Below are positions 46,449-57,400 of a stretch of DNA of 64,000 bases, one piece after another (within the stretch, counting starts at the first letter, position 1; every line of letters begins with the position of its first letter). The notes under the pieces are model-generated. The model was given only the letters and a program-made list of their open reading frames with translations, searched no databases and had not been told where the DNA came from. This DNA is from Deefgea salmonis (GTDB lineage: Bacteria > Pseudomonadota > Gammaproteobacteria > Burkholderiales > Chitinibacteraceae), in assembly GCF_020531905.1 (NCBI RefSeq), contig NZ_JAJAWG010000010.1, forward strand, positions 1-64,000, given 5' to 3'. Position numbers and translations under genes: made by a program.

Positions 46449-47560
46449 TCACCCTTTGTTCGCGCTGCACGAATTTCTGCTGGCATCACCAGATCCGCCC
46501 GATTACCCCAAGCCGTACGCTCGTAGCTAATTGCCGCGGCCAGCTCAACATCTGACAAAGTGACCCAACTTGGCATGGCATTTTTCCCATGGAGCACAAT
46601 ACGGATATGCTCAGCTTTCGCGCCGTTAGCGATTTTGGACCCCGCCAAAGCAGGAAATGCACCACCACCCGCACCATCGACTTTATGGCAAGCAGCGCAA
46701 TTGGCCTCATAGACTTGCTTGCCACGCAGCAATAACTCATCACGGGTCCAGACTTTATTCGGATCATCGCGGGCGGCTTTAGCTCTGGCTTGCTGCTGCG
46801 CTAACCACCGATCAAAATCCGCCTGTGACACCACATTGACCACAATTGGCATAAAGCCGTGATCTTTTCCACACAGCTCAACACATTGCCCGCGATAAGT
46901 ACCGATCTTGTCAGCTTTAAACCAGGTATCACGAATAAACCCCGGGATCGCATCTTGCTTCACCCCAAATGCGGGCACACCCCAGCTATGAATCACATCG
47001 TTGCTGGTGGTTAAAATCCGGATTTTTTTACCAACCGGCACCACTAAAGGCTGATCGACCTCAAGCAAGTAGTGTGGATTTTTTGCGTCACCTTGACTCT
47101 GATAGTTCTCGATTTGCCCACGTGGCGTCGCCAATTTACTTTTAAAACCAAAACCATGATCCAAATAGTCATACGCCCAATACCACTGATGACCAGTGGC
47201 TTTGATCGTAAAATCAGCATCGTGAGTGTTTTTTTGCGCCAGAATCACGCTGGCAGCCGGCCAAGCCATGCCCAATAAAATGAGCGCTGGAATCAGCGTC
47301 CATAAAATTTCGACCAGAGTATTTTCATGAAACGGTTTGGCTACATGGCCTAATGATTTTCTATGCCGCAAAATGGCATAAAACATAAACCCAAAAACCA
47401 AGATAAAAATCAATAAAATCAATAACATCAACCAGCTATGTAAGGATTCTATTTGTTGGGCAATCCCGGTAACGGGCGGCTGAAATGTCCAAAACTCACC
47501 ACTTGCGGTGGCATTGTTAGTCAATAGCGCGGCCATTACCGCCAATAAACACCAAGGCAT
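46445..47560 (-). CDS. ctaC: Cytochrome c oxidase subunit II with fused cytochrome c
   Basis: 371-residue subunit II: signal peptide (1-19), two membrane helices, CuA domain (HSWGVPAFGVKQD, GQCVELCGKDHGFM) and a C-terminal cytochrome c domain with CAACH and a distal Met (NAMPSW). The fusion makes this a caa3-type oxidase. GGGGA precedes ATG 47560; a TTG at 47578 is less likely. First gene of the cox operon. Confidence 0.95.
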   Translation of the reverse strand: MPWCLLAVMAALLTNNATASGEFWTFQPPVTGIAQQIESLHSWLMLLILLIFILVFGFMFYAILRHRKSLGHVAKPFHENTLVEILWTLIPALILLGMAWPAASVILAQKNTHDADFTIKATGHQWYWAYDYLDHGFGFKSKLATPRGQIENYQSQGDAKNPHYLLEVDQPLVVPVGKKIRILTTSNDVIHSWGVPAFGVKQDAIPGFIRDTWFKADKIGTYRGQCVELCGKDHGFMPIVVNVVSQADFDRWLAQQQARAKAARDDPNKVWTRDELLLRGKQVYEANCAACHKVDGAGGGAFPALAGSKIANGAKAEHIRIVLHGKNAMPSWVTLSDVELAAAISYERTAWGNRADLVMPAEIRAARTKGE

Positions 47561-47744
47561 TGATTTTCCCCATCCCAACTCATGCTTTCACACTAGCCGA
47601 GTTTTACTTAGGTGCAAGTCAGCAAAGGCAAATAAAAATATGCGGCGCAGCAAAATCCGCCTATCTGAAAGCAATGCCAATCACGTCAAAACTGACTATG
47701 AAAAAATAGCTGTTTTTTACACTGCGACTTGGGAGAGCCTCACC

Positions 47745-48512
47745 ATGGACTTACATTTAAATAAGCTAGATCAGCATTTCACGTTGCCGGTAACGCGAAA
47801 AGTCGGCTTTCTGCGCCCTTTAGCTTGGATTAAAATGGGCTGGCAAGACCTCATCAAACACCCCGCTCCTAGCTTGCTGTATGGGCTGATTATTTCAATC
47901 ACCGGCGCTTTATTGCTACTGTTTACCCTGCAAGACGTACACCTCTATACCACCGCAATCACTGGCTTTTTATTACTGGCACCACTCGGTGCGGCCGGTA
48001 TTTATGAACTCACCAGCGAACGAGAAGAAGGCCGAGAAACGTCCTTTATGCAATCAATTCACGACCTATATAAAAATGGCAGTCAACTGGCTTTTTTAGG
48101 CCTTGTGTTGGCGTTTATCGCCATCTCTTGGGAACGCACTTCGGCCGTCTTATTTGCGTTAATGTACTCAGGGCAAATCATTGAAAAACAATCCATTGTT
48201 CAGGCCTTAAGCGGTGAATTTCTACCCTTTACACTGGCATGGATGGCGGGCGGTTTTGTGCTCGCTTGCTTTGTCTTTGCACTCACCGCGATCTCAATTC
48301 CACTGCTGGCTGATCGAGAATTAGATAGCGTCACGGCGATGATGACCAGCTTGCGCGCAGTGGCCGAAAACCTCCCCGCAATGGCCTTATGGGCAGCCCT
48401 ACTCGTGGGATTCACTGCACTGGGTTTTGCCACATTTTTAATCGGCTTAATCGTGATCTTTCCCTTACTAGGACATGCCACTTGGTATGCTTACAAAGAA
48501 CTGATAGAGTAA
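47745..48512 (+). CDS. DUF2189 membrane protein
   Basis: 255-residue protein with a short soluble N-terminus, the family hallmark AWIKMGWQDLIKHPAPSLLYG, and about six membrane helices. Found next to oxidase genes in several proteobacteria; role unknown. GGGAGAG precedes ATG 47745. Divergent from the cox operon across 184 bases. Confidence 0.88.
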   Translation: MDLHLNKLDQHFTLPVTRKVGFLRPLAWIKMGWQDLIKHPAPSLLYGLIISITGALLLLFTLQDVHLYTTAITGFLLLAPLGAAGIYELTSEREEGRETSFMQSIHDLYKNGSQLAFLGLVLAFIAISWERTSAVLFALMYSGQIIEKQSIVQALSGEFLPFTLAWMAGGFVLACFVFALTAISIPLLADRELDSVTAMMTSLRAVAENLPAMALWAALLVGFTALGFATFLIGLIVIFPLLGHATWYAYKELIE

Positions 48513-48607
48513 AATTACACCAATACTGCATCTTGACGTAAATTAAAATCACTGAAGCAGTGCGGGATAATCCTGATGTGGAGTTCTCTACTTAGCCATT
48601 AGCATGG

Positions 48608-48645
48608 GCCGTAAGATTGTTATCAATCTACGGCTCATTTTCTTT
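48608..48645 (+). terminator. Hairpin terminator before dppA
   Basis: GCCGTAAGATTG (48608-48619) pairs with CAATCTACGGC (48624-48634) with one bulged A, followed by a T-rich stretch. It probably ends the DUF2189 transcript. Confidence 0.65.
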
Positions 48646-48663
48646 TAAGCGGAGTAATACTCA

Positions 48664-50262
48664 ATGCATCTCGAAGTACGCAAACTGATGTTAGCCACAA
48701 CACTGGCCCTGATGGCTGGTGCCAGCATGGCAGCGAATAAAACGTTGATTTATTGCTCCGAAGCCAGCCCATCCGGTTTTGACCCAACTCGTTTTGTTTC
48801 TAGCAGCGATTTTGACGCCTCAGCCGAAACGATCTTTAACCGCCTTACCGAGTTCGAACGTGGCTCGACGCAAATTCGTCCTGGCCTAGCGGAGAAATGG
48901 GAAGTCGCACCGGATAATTTGACTTACACCTTCACGCTAAGAAAAGGCGTTAAATTCCACACCACGCCGTATTTCAAACCAAGCCGTGATTTTAATGCCG
49001 ATGACGTGATCTTTACCGTGCAACGAATGATTGATAAAAATCATCCATTCAATAAAGCTGCGCCGGCCGATTTCCCTTATGTTTCTGACATGAGTCTCGA
49101 TACCAATATTGCCTCAGTCGAAAAAGTCGACGCCAATACCGTCCGCATCAAACTCAAAACCGTCGACGCCGCTTTCTTGCAAAACTTGGCAATGTCATTT
49201 GCCTCGATTCATTCTGCTGAATACGCTGATCAATTGCTCAAGTCAGGCAAAGCCAATCAAATCAATACCCAGCCGATTGGTACTGGCCCTTTTGTATTTC
49301 GCAGCTACCAAAAAGACGCCAATATCCGCTTTGACGGCAATAGCCAATATTGGCGCAAAGGCGAAGTTCAGCTGGATAAATTGATTTTTGCCATTACCAC
49401 TGACGCGTCGGTTCGTTATCAAAAACTGCAAAAAGATGAATGCCAAGTGATGGCCTACCCACGCCCGGCAGACATCAAGGCGATTCAAGCCAATCCTAAA
49501 CTCAACTTGCTACAACAAGCAGGTTTTAACCTCGGCTGGCTCAGCTACAACGTGCAGAAAAAACCATTTGATAAGCTTGAAGTACGCCAAGCACTCGATA
49601 TGGCGATCAATAAACCCGCCATTTTAGCGGCGGTGTATCAAGGCGCTGGGCAAGCTGCAACCAATCCAATGGCACCAACGCAATGGTCTTACAATAAAAA
49701 ACTCAAAGACGCGCCATTTGATCCAGCCAAAGCCAAAGCGTTACTCGCCAAAGCTGGCGTGGCCGAAGGCACTGAGATCACCCTGTGGGCGATGCCAGTA
49801 CAACGCGCCTACAATCCCAATGCCAAATTAATGGCCGAAATGATTCAAGCCGATTGGGCAAAAGTCGGCATTAAAGCCAAGATTGTCAGCTACGAATGGG
49901 GTGAATACATCAAGCGCGCTAAAGCCGGTGAGCACGATTCATTGATGATTGGTTGGACTGGTGACAATGGCGATCCTGATAATTGGCTTGGTGTGAACTT
50001 AGGCTGCGAAGCGGTTGGCGGCAATAATTATTCACGCTGGTGCAATAAAGAATTTGATAGTTTAGTGGTTAAAGCACGCACGCTGAGCAATCAAGCCGAG
50101 CGCACTAAGCTGTACGAAAAAGCCCAAGAAGTATTCAAGCGTGAGTTGCCATTTACCCCCATCGCTCACTCGACGGTATATCAACCACTCAGCAAATCAG
50201 TGCAAGGCTTTAAAGTCAGCCCATTTGGTCTGAATTCCTTTTATGGTGTGACCGTCAAATAA
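48664..50262 (+). CDS. dppA: DppA, periplasmic dipeptide-binding protein
   Basis: 532-residue solute-binding protein of the family 5 type with signal peptide (1-23, ending SMA), start of mature protein NKTLIYCSEASPSGFDP and lobes typical of DppA, including WTGDNGDPDNW. It delivers dipeptides to DppBCDF. GGAG lies about 8 bases upstream. First gene of dppABCDF. Confidence 0.93.
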   Translation: MHLEVRKLMLATTLALMAGASMAANKTLIYCSEASPSGFDPTRFVSSSDFDASAETIFNRLTEFERGSTQIRPGLAEKWEVAPDNLTYTFTLRKGVKFHTTPYFKPSRDFNADDVIFTVQRMIDKNHPFNKAAPADFPYVSDMSLDTNIASVEKVDANTVRIKLKTVDAAFLQNLAMSFASIHSAEYADQLLKSGKANQINTQPIGTGPFVFRSYQKDANIRFDGNSQYWRKGEVQLDKLIFAITTDASVRYQKLQKDECQVMAYPRPADIKAIQANPKLNLLQQAGFNLGWLSYNVQKKPFDKLEVRQALDMAINKPAILAAVYQGAGQAATNPMAPTQWSYNKKLKDAPFDPAKAKALLAKAGVAEGTEITLWAMPVQRAYNPNAKLMAEMIQADWAKVGIKAKIVSYEWGEYIKRAKAGEHDSLMIGWTGDNGDPDNWLGVNLGCEAVGGNNYSRWCNKEFDSLVVKARTLSNQAERTKLYEKAQEVFKRELPFTPIAHSTVYQPLSKSVQGFKVSPFGLNSFYGVTVK

Positions 50263-50272
50263 TCTGCAATGC

Positions 50273-50303
50273 GCCCAGTCTAAATGATTTTAGGCTGGGC
50301 TTT
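50273..50303 (+). terminator. Attenuator hairpin between dppA and dppB
   Basis: Stem GCCCAGTCTA/TAGGCTGGGC (50273-50282 and 50291-50300; one G-T pair) is followed by only three T's. Such weak terminators after binding-protein genes lower expression of the membrane subunits. Confidence 0.6.
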
Positions 50304-50354
50304 CTCCGTCCTATTGCCTAACCGCCCGTGCTTTTTTTCACGGGGAGAATGCCC

Positions 50355-51365
50355 ATGTTCAGCTTTATCATTAAGCGTATTTCAGTCGCAATCCCCACCT
50401 TTTTGGGCGTCACGCTACTGGCTTTCGCCCTCATTCATATGATCCCCGGTGATCCGGTGTTACTGCTGGTTGGTGAACGCCGACTAGACCCCGAATTTTA
50501 TCGCGCCGCCATGCAGCGCCTTGGTCTTGATCAACCACTCTACGTGCAATATTGGGATTATTTGCGCCAATTGCTGCAAGGCAATTTAGGCGAATCGATC
50601 GTGACGCACGAGCCGGTGATGAGCGAGTTTCTTAAATTATTCCCCGCCACCGTCGAGCTATCGATGGCAGCAATGCTGTTTGCCGTGGTTTGTGGCCTCG
50701 CTGCCGGCATGCTGGCGGCGACCAAACGCGGTACGGTGATTGATCATTCCGTGATGGGTGCGGCACTCACTGGCTATTCCATGCCGATTTTTTGGTGGGG
50801 GCTGATTCTGATTATGGTGTTTTCAGTTCACCTAGACTGGACGCCGGTTTCTGGCCGCATCGCCTTGGAATACGACATCCCAACCGTGACCGGCTTTATG
50901 CTGATTGACACTTTGCTCTCCGGTGAAGCAGGCGCGTTTAAATCCGCCGTCATGCATTTGCTGTTACCTGCGATTGTTTTAGGCACCATTCCAATGGCAG
51001 TAATCGCTCGGATGACGCGCTCGTCGATGCTCGAAGTTTTGCGCGAAGACTATATCCGCACCGCGCGCGCCAAAGGGCTCAGCCGCTCGCGGATTATTAT
51101 TGTGCACGCACTACGCAATGCCTTAATTCCCGTCGTCACCGTGATTGGTCTGCAAGTGGGCACCTTGCTCGCTGGCGCCGTGCTCACCGAGACGATTTTT
51201 TCTTGGCCGGGCATTGGCAAATGGCTGATTGATTCGATTTCTCGCCGTGATTATCCGGTGGTGCAAGGCGGTATTTTGCTGATCGCCACGCTGATTATTT
51301 TTGTTAACTTGCTGGTCGACATCCTCTATGGGGTGATCAATCCACGTATTCGCCATTCGAGATAA
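50355..51365 (+). CDS. dppB: DppB, dipeptide ABC permease
   Basis: 336-residue membrane subunit with six helices, N-terminal MFSFIIKRI, HMIPGDPV and the EAA loop motif (RTARAKGLSRSRIIIVHALRNA). ATG 50355 is chosen because GGGGAG lies 7 bases upstream, while ATG 50349 and the frame start at 50328 are badly spaced. Confidence 0.94.
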   Translation: MFSFIIKRISVAIPTFLGVTLLAFALIHMIPGDPVLLLVGERRLDPEFYRAAMQRLGLDQPLYVQYWDYLRQLLQGNLGESIVTHEPVMSEFLKLFPATVELSMAAMLFAVVCGLAAGMLAATKRGTVIDHSVMGAALTGYSMPIFWWGLILIMVFSVHLDWTPVSGRIALEYDIPTVTGFMLIDTLLSGEAGAFKSAVMHLLLPAIVLGTIPMAVIARMTRSSMLEVLREDYIRTARAKGLSRSRIIIVHALRNALIPVVTVIGLQVGTLLAGAVLTETIFSWPGIGKWLIDSISRRDYPVVQGGILLIATLIIFVNLLVDILYGVINPRIRHSR

Positions 51366-51371
51366 GCTTTT

Positions 51372-52277
51372 ATGAATACCCCGACCACTGTTATTGAAGC
51401 CCCGTTTTCTCATCCATCACCATGGACTGAGTTCTGGCAAGCGTTTCGCGCCAATCGCGGCGCGCTGATTGCGTTAATTTATTTTGTTAGCTTGGTTTTA
51501 GTGGCGGTATTTGCCCCTATCCTTGCCCCACACAGCCCTATCGAGCAATACCGTGATGCGTTTTTAACGCCGCCGGCGTGGCTAGCAGGCGGCTCGTGGC
51601 AATTTATTTTGGGCACGGATGAAGTCGGCCGCGATATTTTATCGCGCCTGATGTATGGCGCACGGCTCTCGCTCACCATTGGCTTGGTGTCGGTGTTGCT
51701 GTCGTTAATTCCCGGTGTGATTTTGGGGCTGATTGCGGCGTTTTATCCCGGAAAAATTGGCGACGCCATTATGCGTTTCATGGATGTGATGTTGGCCTTG
51801 CCGTCATTGCTACTCGCCGTAGCGATTGTGGCGGTACTTGGCCCTGGCCTCACCAATACCATGCTGGCGATTGCCGTGGTGTCTTTGCCATCGTATGTGC
51901 GCTTAGCGCGCGCTTCAGCGATGACCGAGCTACACAAAGACTACGTGATTGCCAGCCGCTTAGCTGGCGCCGGCCAATTGCGTTTGATGTTTAACACCGT
52001 GTTGCCGAACTGTATGGCGCCGTTAATTGTGCAAGCGACGCTCGGGTTTTCGGCGGCAATTTTGGATGCTGCTGCGCTGGGCTTTTTGGGTTTAGGTGCG
52101 CAACCACCGCTACCGGAATGGGGCACGATGCTCGCCTCGGCGCGTGATTACATCGAAAGCGCTTGGTGGGTGGTCACCATGCCCGGACTCACGATCTTGA
52201 TTACCGTGATTGCCTTAAATCTGATGGGCGACGGGCTGCGCGATGCGCTTGATCCTAAATTAAAAAAATTAGCGTAA
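51372..52277 (+). CDS. dppC: DppC, dipeptide ABC permease
   Basis: 301-residue membrane subunit with N-terminal helix, [22 protein letters not shown] and the EAA motif region, all typical of DppC/OppC. Partner of DppB. Six bases after dppB. Confidence 0.94.
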   Translation: MNTPTTVIEAPFSHPSPWTEFWQAFRANRGALIALIYFVSLVLVAVFAPILAPHSPIEQYRDAFLTPPAWLAGGSWQFILGTDEVGRDILSRLMYGARLSLTIGLVSVLLSLIPGVILGLIAAFYPGKIGDAIMRFMDVMLALPSLLLAVAIVAVLGPGLTNTMLAIAVVSLPSYVRLARASAMTELHKDYVIASRLAGAGQLRLMFNTVLPNCMAPLIVQATLGFSAAILDAAALGFLGLGAQPPLPEWGTMLASARDYIESAWWVVTMPGLTILITVIALNLMGDGLRDALDPKLKKLA

Positions 52278-52285
52278 GGCAAGGT

Positions 52286-53269
52286 ATGAGTTTATTAGAC
52301 ATTCGCAAGCTCAACGTGACCTTTGGCCACGGCAGCAATCCATTTCGGGCGGTATCTGGGCTCGATCTGAGCATCAATAGTGGTGAGATTTTAGGTATCG
52401 TCGGCGAATCAGGCTCGGGTAAATCGGTCACCATGCTGGCGATGATGGGCCTGATTGACGCGCCCGGCATCGTCACCGCCGATACTTTAAGTTTTGCCGA
52501 TCAAGATTTAATTGGCATGAAACCAGCGCAAAAAAGACAAATCATTGGCCGCGATATTGCGATGATTTTTCAAGACGCGCTCACCAGTCTTAACCCAGCG
52601 TATACCGTGGGCGACCAATTAATAGAAACGCTCAAGCAGCATACCCCACTACGCGGGGCAGCGTTAAAAGCGCGTGCTTTAGAATTACTTGAGCAAGTTG
52701 AAATCCCCGACGCCAAATCGCGCCTCAATGCCTACCCGCATCAACTCTCGGGCGGGATGAGCCAGCGCGTGATGATTGCAATGGCGATTGCCTGTAAGCC
52801 CAAATTGCTGATTGCCGATGAGCCCACCACCGCGCTCGACGTGACGGTGCAAGCGCAGATTATGGAATTACTCGTTAATCTGCAAAAGCAAAACGATATG
52901 GCGCTGATTTTAATCACCCACGATCTGGCCGTGGTGGCTGAAATCGCGCAAAAAATGGTCGTTATGTACGCCGGTGAAGTCGTCGAAACCAGCGCCACCG
53001 ACACGCTATTTGCCACGCCGCGACATCCGTATACCCAAGCGCTACTGAGCTCGATTCCAGAACACAGCAAAGGCGCACGGCGCTTAAATACCCTCGCTGG
53101 CGTGGTGCCGGGGCAATACGATAGGCCGGCAGGTTGCCTACTTAGCCCGCGCTGCCTGTATGCCAGCGCACACTGTGTATCGCAGCATCCGCCCTTAATA
53201 CCTATGGCAGGTACCAGCGTGCGCTGCTTTACTCCATTAGATTCCAACGGTATACCTAGCCATGAGTGA
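52286..53269 (+). CDS. dppD: DppD, dipeptide ABC ATPase
   Basis: 327-residue ATPase with Walker A GESGSGKS, signature LSGGM, Walker B LLIADEPT and the C-terminal peptide-transporter extension with CLLSPRC and C residues of the oligopeptide/dipeptide family. Overlaps dppF by 8 bases. Confidence 0.95.
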   Translation: MSLLDIRKLNVTFGHGSNPFRAVSGLDLSINSGEILGIVGESGSGKSVTMLAMMGLIDAPGIVTADTLSFADQDLIGMKPAQKRQIIGRDIAMIFQDALTSLNPAYTVGDQLIETLKQHTPLRGAALKARALELLEQVEIPDAKSRLNAYPHQLSGGMSQRVMIAMAIACKPKLLIADEPTTALDVTVQAQIMELLVNLQKQNDMALILITHDLAVVAEIAQKMVVMYAGEVVETSATDTLFATPRHPYTQALLSSIPEHSKGARRLNTLAGVVPGQYDRPAGCLLSPRCLYASAHCVSQHPPLIPMAGTSVRCFTPLDSNGIPSHE

Positions 53270-54242
53270 AATTAACTTAAGCCCTATTCTGCGCGCTGAA
53301 CATTTATCGCGGCACTATCAAGTCGGCGGCGGGCTCTGGCAAAGCGCCGCCACCGTCAAAGCACTCAATGATGTTTCATTTGAACTGTTTGCCGGTAAAA
53401 CACTGGCCGTGGTTGGCGAATCGGGCTGTGGTAAATCCACGCTGGCACGCCAGCTCACCTTAATTGAAAGCCCGAGCGCCGGTCATTTAATGATCGACGG
53501 CATTGATATTGCCAGCGCCGATGCCAGCCAGCTCAAAACACTGCGCCCTAAAGTGCAAATGGTGTTTCAAAACCCTTTCGCCAGCTTAAACCCGCGCAAA
53601 ACCATTGGTGACATGCTCAGCGAGCCTTTGTTACTCAATACCGAGCTGACTGCCAGCGAGCGCAAAGCCCGCGTGCACGACATGCTCAAAACCGTCGGCC
53701 TGCGCCCAGAGCACTATCATCGCTACCCGCATATGTTTTCGGGCGGCCAGCGCCAACGCGTGGCGATTGCCCGCGCCATGATGCTGCAACCGGCGATTTT
53801 GGTCGCCGACGAGCCTACCTCGGCGCTCGACGTTTCCATCCAAGCGCAAATTCTGAATCTATTTATGGATTTGCAAGAGCAGCTAGGCACCGCCTATGTG
53901 TTTGTCAGCCACAATCTGGCGGTGGTTGAGCACGTCGCCGACGATGTGATGGTGATGTACTTTGGCAGCACCGTTGAATACGGCCCCAAAACCAGTATTT
54001 TTGAGCAGCCTTTACACCCGTATACCCGCGCTTTGATGTCGGCAACGCCAGCGATTCGCCCAGAAAATCGGCGCGAAAAAGTCAAACTGATCGGCGAGCT
54101 GCCATCGCCAATCAATCCGCCATCGGGTTGCACTTTCCATACGCGTTGCCCCTATGCCAACGCCCACTGCCAAAGCGCCGTCCCCGAATTACGCCCCGTT
54201 GCCGGCAGAATGATCGCCTGCCACCGCGTAGAAGAAATCTAA
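53262..54242 (+). CDS. dppF: DppF, dipeptide ABC ATPase
   Basis: 326-residue ATPase with Walker A GESGCGKS, signature FSGGQRQR, Walker B ILVADEPT, and the C-terminal extension [12 protein letters not shown]. It pairs with DppD. Last gene of the dpp operon. Confidence 0.95.
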   Translation: MSEINLSPILRAEHLSRHYQVGGGLWQSAATVKALNDVSFELFAGKTLAVVGESGCGKSTLARQLTLIESPSAGHLMIDGIDIASADASQLKTLRPKVQMVFQNPFASLNPRKTIGDMLSEPLLLNTELTASERKARVHDMLKTVGLRPEHYHRYPHMFSGGQRQRVAIARAMMLQPAILVADEPTSALDVSIQAQILNLFMDLQEQLGTAYVFVSHNLAVVEHVADDVMVMYFGSTVEYGPKTSIFEQPLHPYTRALMSATPAIRPENRREKVKLIGELPSPINPPSGCTFHTRCPYANAHCQSAVPELRPVAGRMIACHRVEEI

Positions 54243-54249
54243 ACCCCAC

Positions 54250-54270
54250 CCGCCGCGCAACCCGCGGCGG
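54250..54270 (+). terminator. GC-rich hairpin after dppF
   Basis: CCGCCGCG/CGCGGCGG (54250-54257 and 54263-54270) with a 5-base loop. No T-run follows, so it may act as a pause or stabilising structure. Confidence 0.5.
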
Positions 54271-54284
54271 CTCCGGCGCATTCC

Positions 54285-54343
54285 GCACTCCCCAATCCAC
54301 TCCCCAATCCCCAATCCACTCCCCAATCCCCTCCCCACTCCCG
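54285..54343. repeat. Low-complexity CCCCAATCC(ACT) direct repeats
   Basis: Irregular head-to-tail copies of CACTCCCCAATC on the plus strand, all in non-coding DNA after dppF. No spacers, so it is not a CRISPR. Likely a slippage-generated microsatellite. Confidence 0.7.
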
Positions 54344-54412
54344 GCAATATTCACATTTTCAATTCATCCGACTGCACTTGCTGTCTTGAATGGCAAGGTG
54401 CAGAATGTGTTT

Positions 54413-54442
54413 TGTTTAGTTAAAAATTCAAATAACTAAACA
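54413..54442. promoter_or_regulatory. Perfect inverted repeat before the glycan operon (candidate operator)
   Basis: TGTTTAGTTA (54413-54422) and TAACTAAACA (54433-54442) are exact complements with a 10-base AT-rich spacer, ending 21 bases before the first gene. It is a candidate site for the LacI regulator encoded in the same operon, though the wide spacer is not typical of a LacI site. A second imperfect inverted repeat, CTGCACTTGC with GCAAGGTGCAG, lies just upstream at 54372-54403. Confidence 0.5.
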
Positions 54443-54463
54443 CCATTACAAAGGGATGTAATC

Positions 54464-57400
54464 ATGGCAATGCTGGCTTTTTACGACGTAGATTTTCCTT
54501 TTTGGGGCGTGAGGCCTAGCCACATGCCGCAGCAGGCCGTGATGCATTGCGCCGACACCCTGAGCGACGCCTTAAATCGCGCAACGATGCCGGCGGTTTT
54601 TGTGCATTTACATGGCCGTTATTTCCCAGCAGCAGCGTGGCCAGCCCTGCTCGATTTTCTGCATCGCGGCGGCAATATGCTCACTTTAGGCCAAGCGGTG
54701 TTTAGCCAGCCGGTGGGCGCCAATGGCCAGCATCAACCGCAAGCGGCGCTATTTCGCCAGCTCGATATTCATGAAATCCAAAATGTAGACGCAGCGCACA
54801 GCAGCCACCTTGCTGCCGGAGCCAACTTCCCTTGGTTGAGCGAGCACCTTGAAGAGCTCGATTTAAATCTAAGCGCCAGCACCGACAGCTTGGTACTGAT
54901 GCCGACCAAAACCAAAGATCAGCCACTTGATTCCGGCTCAGCGGGGCCGATGGATGCGCGGATTTATCCCTTGCTGATGGCGCTGGATGCCCAGCAACAG
55001 CACATCGCCAGCCCGATTGTATTGATTGAACGCTTACGCGGCGCAATGGCCGGATCGCGGCAAGTGTTTGCCAATATCACGCCGGACGAACAATTTTGGC
55101 AGCAAGGTGGCATGGCGCTGCTCGAACAACTCGCCACGCATGCCGCTTATGGCGTGACCGAATGCTGGCTCAAACCGGACTTTGCCTGCTATGAACCGGG
55201 CGAGCACGCGACGCTCACCTTGCAAGCCGAAGCCCTTGGCCAAGCCCAAGGCCAAAACTGGACCGCGACCATCACCACGAGGTATCGCGACGCAGTCATT
55301 GATCACAAAGCGCTACAGCTCAATACCCATCATGCTGGTCTGCAAAGCCTGCGCTTTACTTTACCGCACGCGATTGCAGCGGGGCTGTATACGCTGCAGG
55401 TCGAGCTGCGTAGCGAACAAGGCGACGTGATTGATTTGCAGCAAGGCTTTTGGGGGCGCGATGCCGAACTACTCGCACGCGGTACGCGAATGCGCGCTGG
55501 CCGCGATTACTTTATTCGCGACGGCAAAACTACGCCGATTGTCGGCATGACGTATATGGCGGGCGATGTGCATCGCAAATTCCTGCACCTGCCCAATGTC
55601 GCGCTGTGGCAACAAGAGATGGGCACGCTGGCCAGCATGGGCGTGAATTATTTGCGTACCGGCATTTGGTCGGCGTGGCGGCAATTGATGTTTGTCGATG
55701 GCCACGCCAATGAAGCGCTACTACGCGCCATTGATGCGTTTATTTTGACCGCCGCCAGCCATGATTTGGAATGCTGCTTTACCTTTTTTGCATTTACGCC
55801 CGAGGCGTGGGAAGGCCGTAATCCTTACCTCGATCCGCGCAGCCGCAGCGCGCAAAAACGCTTTATCCGCAGCATTGTCAGCCGCCACACTGACACCAAA
55901 CGTGTGCATTGGGATCTGATCAACGAACCATCGCTGTTTGATCCGCAGCGAATTTTTGTTGGCCCGCGCAGCTTGGGCGATGCATTAGAAACCCGTGCTT
56001 TTATCCAGCACTTACAAGCCATCAACCCCGATCTTGGCCATTGGCAACGCGCTTGGGATTTAAGCCCGGCGCAGCTGGCCGATTGGTCGGCAGTTCGCCC
56101 ACCACAGCCGGAGGACATTGGCTTTAACACCACCGAAATCGCCGTTAAACAGCATGGCATCTGGCTGGATTACGCGCTCTTTACGCAGGCGGTACACCGC
56201 GAATGGGCCGCCGATTTGGCCGCCAGCATTAAGGCGTTAATTCCAGACGTGATGGTTTGCGTTGGCCAAGACGAAGCGCTCGGCCAGCAGCGGCCTTCGC
56301 CGTTTTTCTTTGCCGATGCCGTCGATTACACCAGCGTGCACAGTTGGTGGCTGAACGATGCGCTGGGCTGGGACAGCTTGTTTAGCAAAACCCCCAACAC
56401 GCCAAACTTAATCCAAGAAACCGGCATCATGCACGTCGCACGCGCCAATGGCCGCTCGCGCCGTACTGAGGCCGAGCTGATGCAGCTATTAGAGCGTAAA
56501 TACGCTTATGCCTACAGCTACGGCAATGCCGGTGCGGTGCAATGGATTTGGAATTGCAACTACCATATGGACAATATCAACGAGTCGCATATCGGCGCTT
56601 GCCGTGCTGATGGCTCGCAAAAACCCGAAGCCGCCATCACCGCCGCCTTTGGACAATTCATTAAAAATACTGGGGTATGGCTAGAGAACCGACAATTGGC
56701 CAATATTGCCGTCGTATACCCATTTAGTAATGACTACAGCAATCGCCGCACTACACTCGCTGCTACGCAAGCGATGGTGCGTAATCTGGCATTTGAATTT
56801 GGCGCCAATCTGCGCGCAGTGGGCGAGCATGATTTAAGTAGCCTATTTGCTGCACCGCCGCAGTTGCTATTGCTACCTTGCCCGCAAAACATGGATGCCA
56901 CTTGCTGGCAACAGATCGAGCAATTACTCGCAGAGCACCCGATTACCGTATTGCTGACGGGGCCAGCGACGCTAGATCGCTATTTTAATCCTTGCCAGCG
57001 CGCACCTTTTCACCACGCCAACATTCGCAATTTAAGCCGCGAAGAAACACTGCACATCGCCGATGCCACGTATCGCGCCAGCTATATTGGCGAAGCCAGC
57101 GCGCAGCTCGATACCGGTTGCGATGCCGCCGGTCTTGCCGAGCAAATCGAACACTTCTCGCTCGGCCAAGGGCAAGTCATTTGGTGCCCGCTGCCGCTAG
57201 AACTCAATGCCAATTCAGGCACCTTAAGCGCGCTGTATCAATACGCCATGAACGCCGCCGGCATTCAAGCGGCATGGCACTGGATTGAAGCCGAAACCGG
57301 TAAGCAAATCGCTCCAGCACCAGCGGGTATTTTCCTGCAGCAACAGCCATTTGCCGCACATACACTGTGGATTGCCGTCAACGAAAGCAGTCGCGCCCGC

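Noticed and set aside
54285..54343. CRISPR-like direct repeats
   Set aside because: Units are short, irregular and without spacers; no cas genes.
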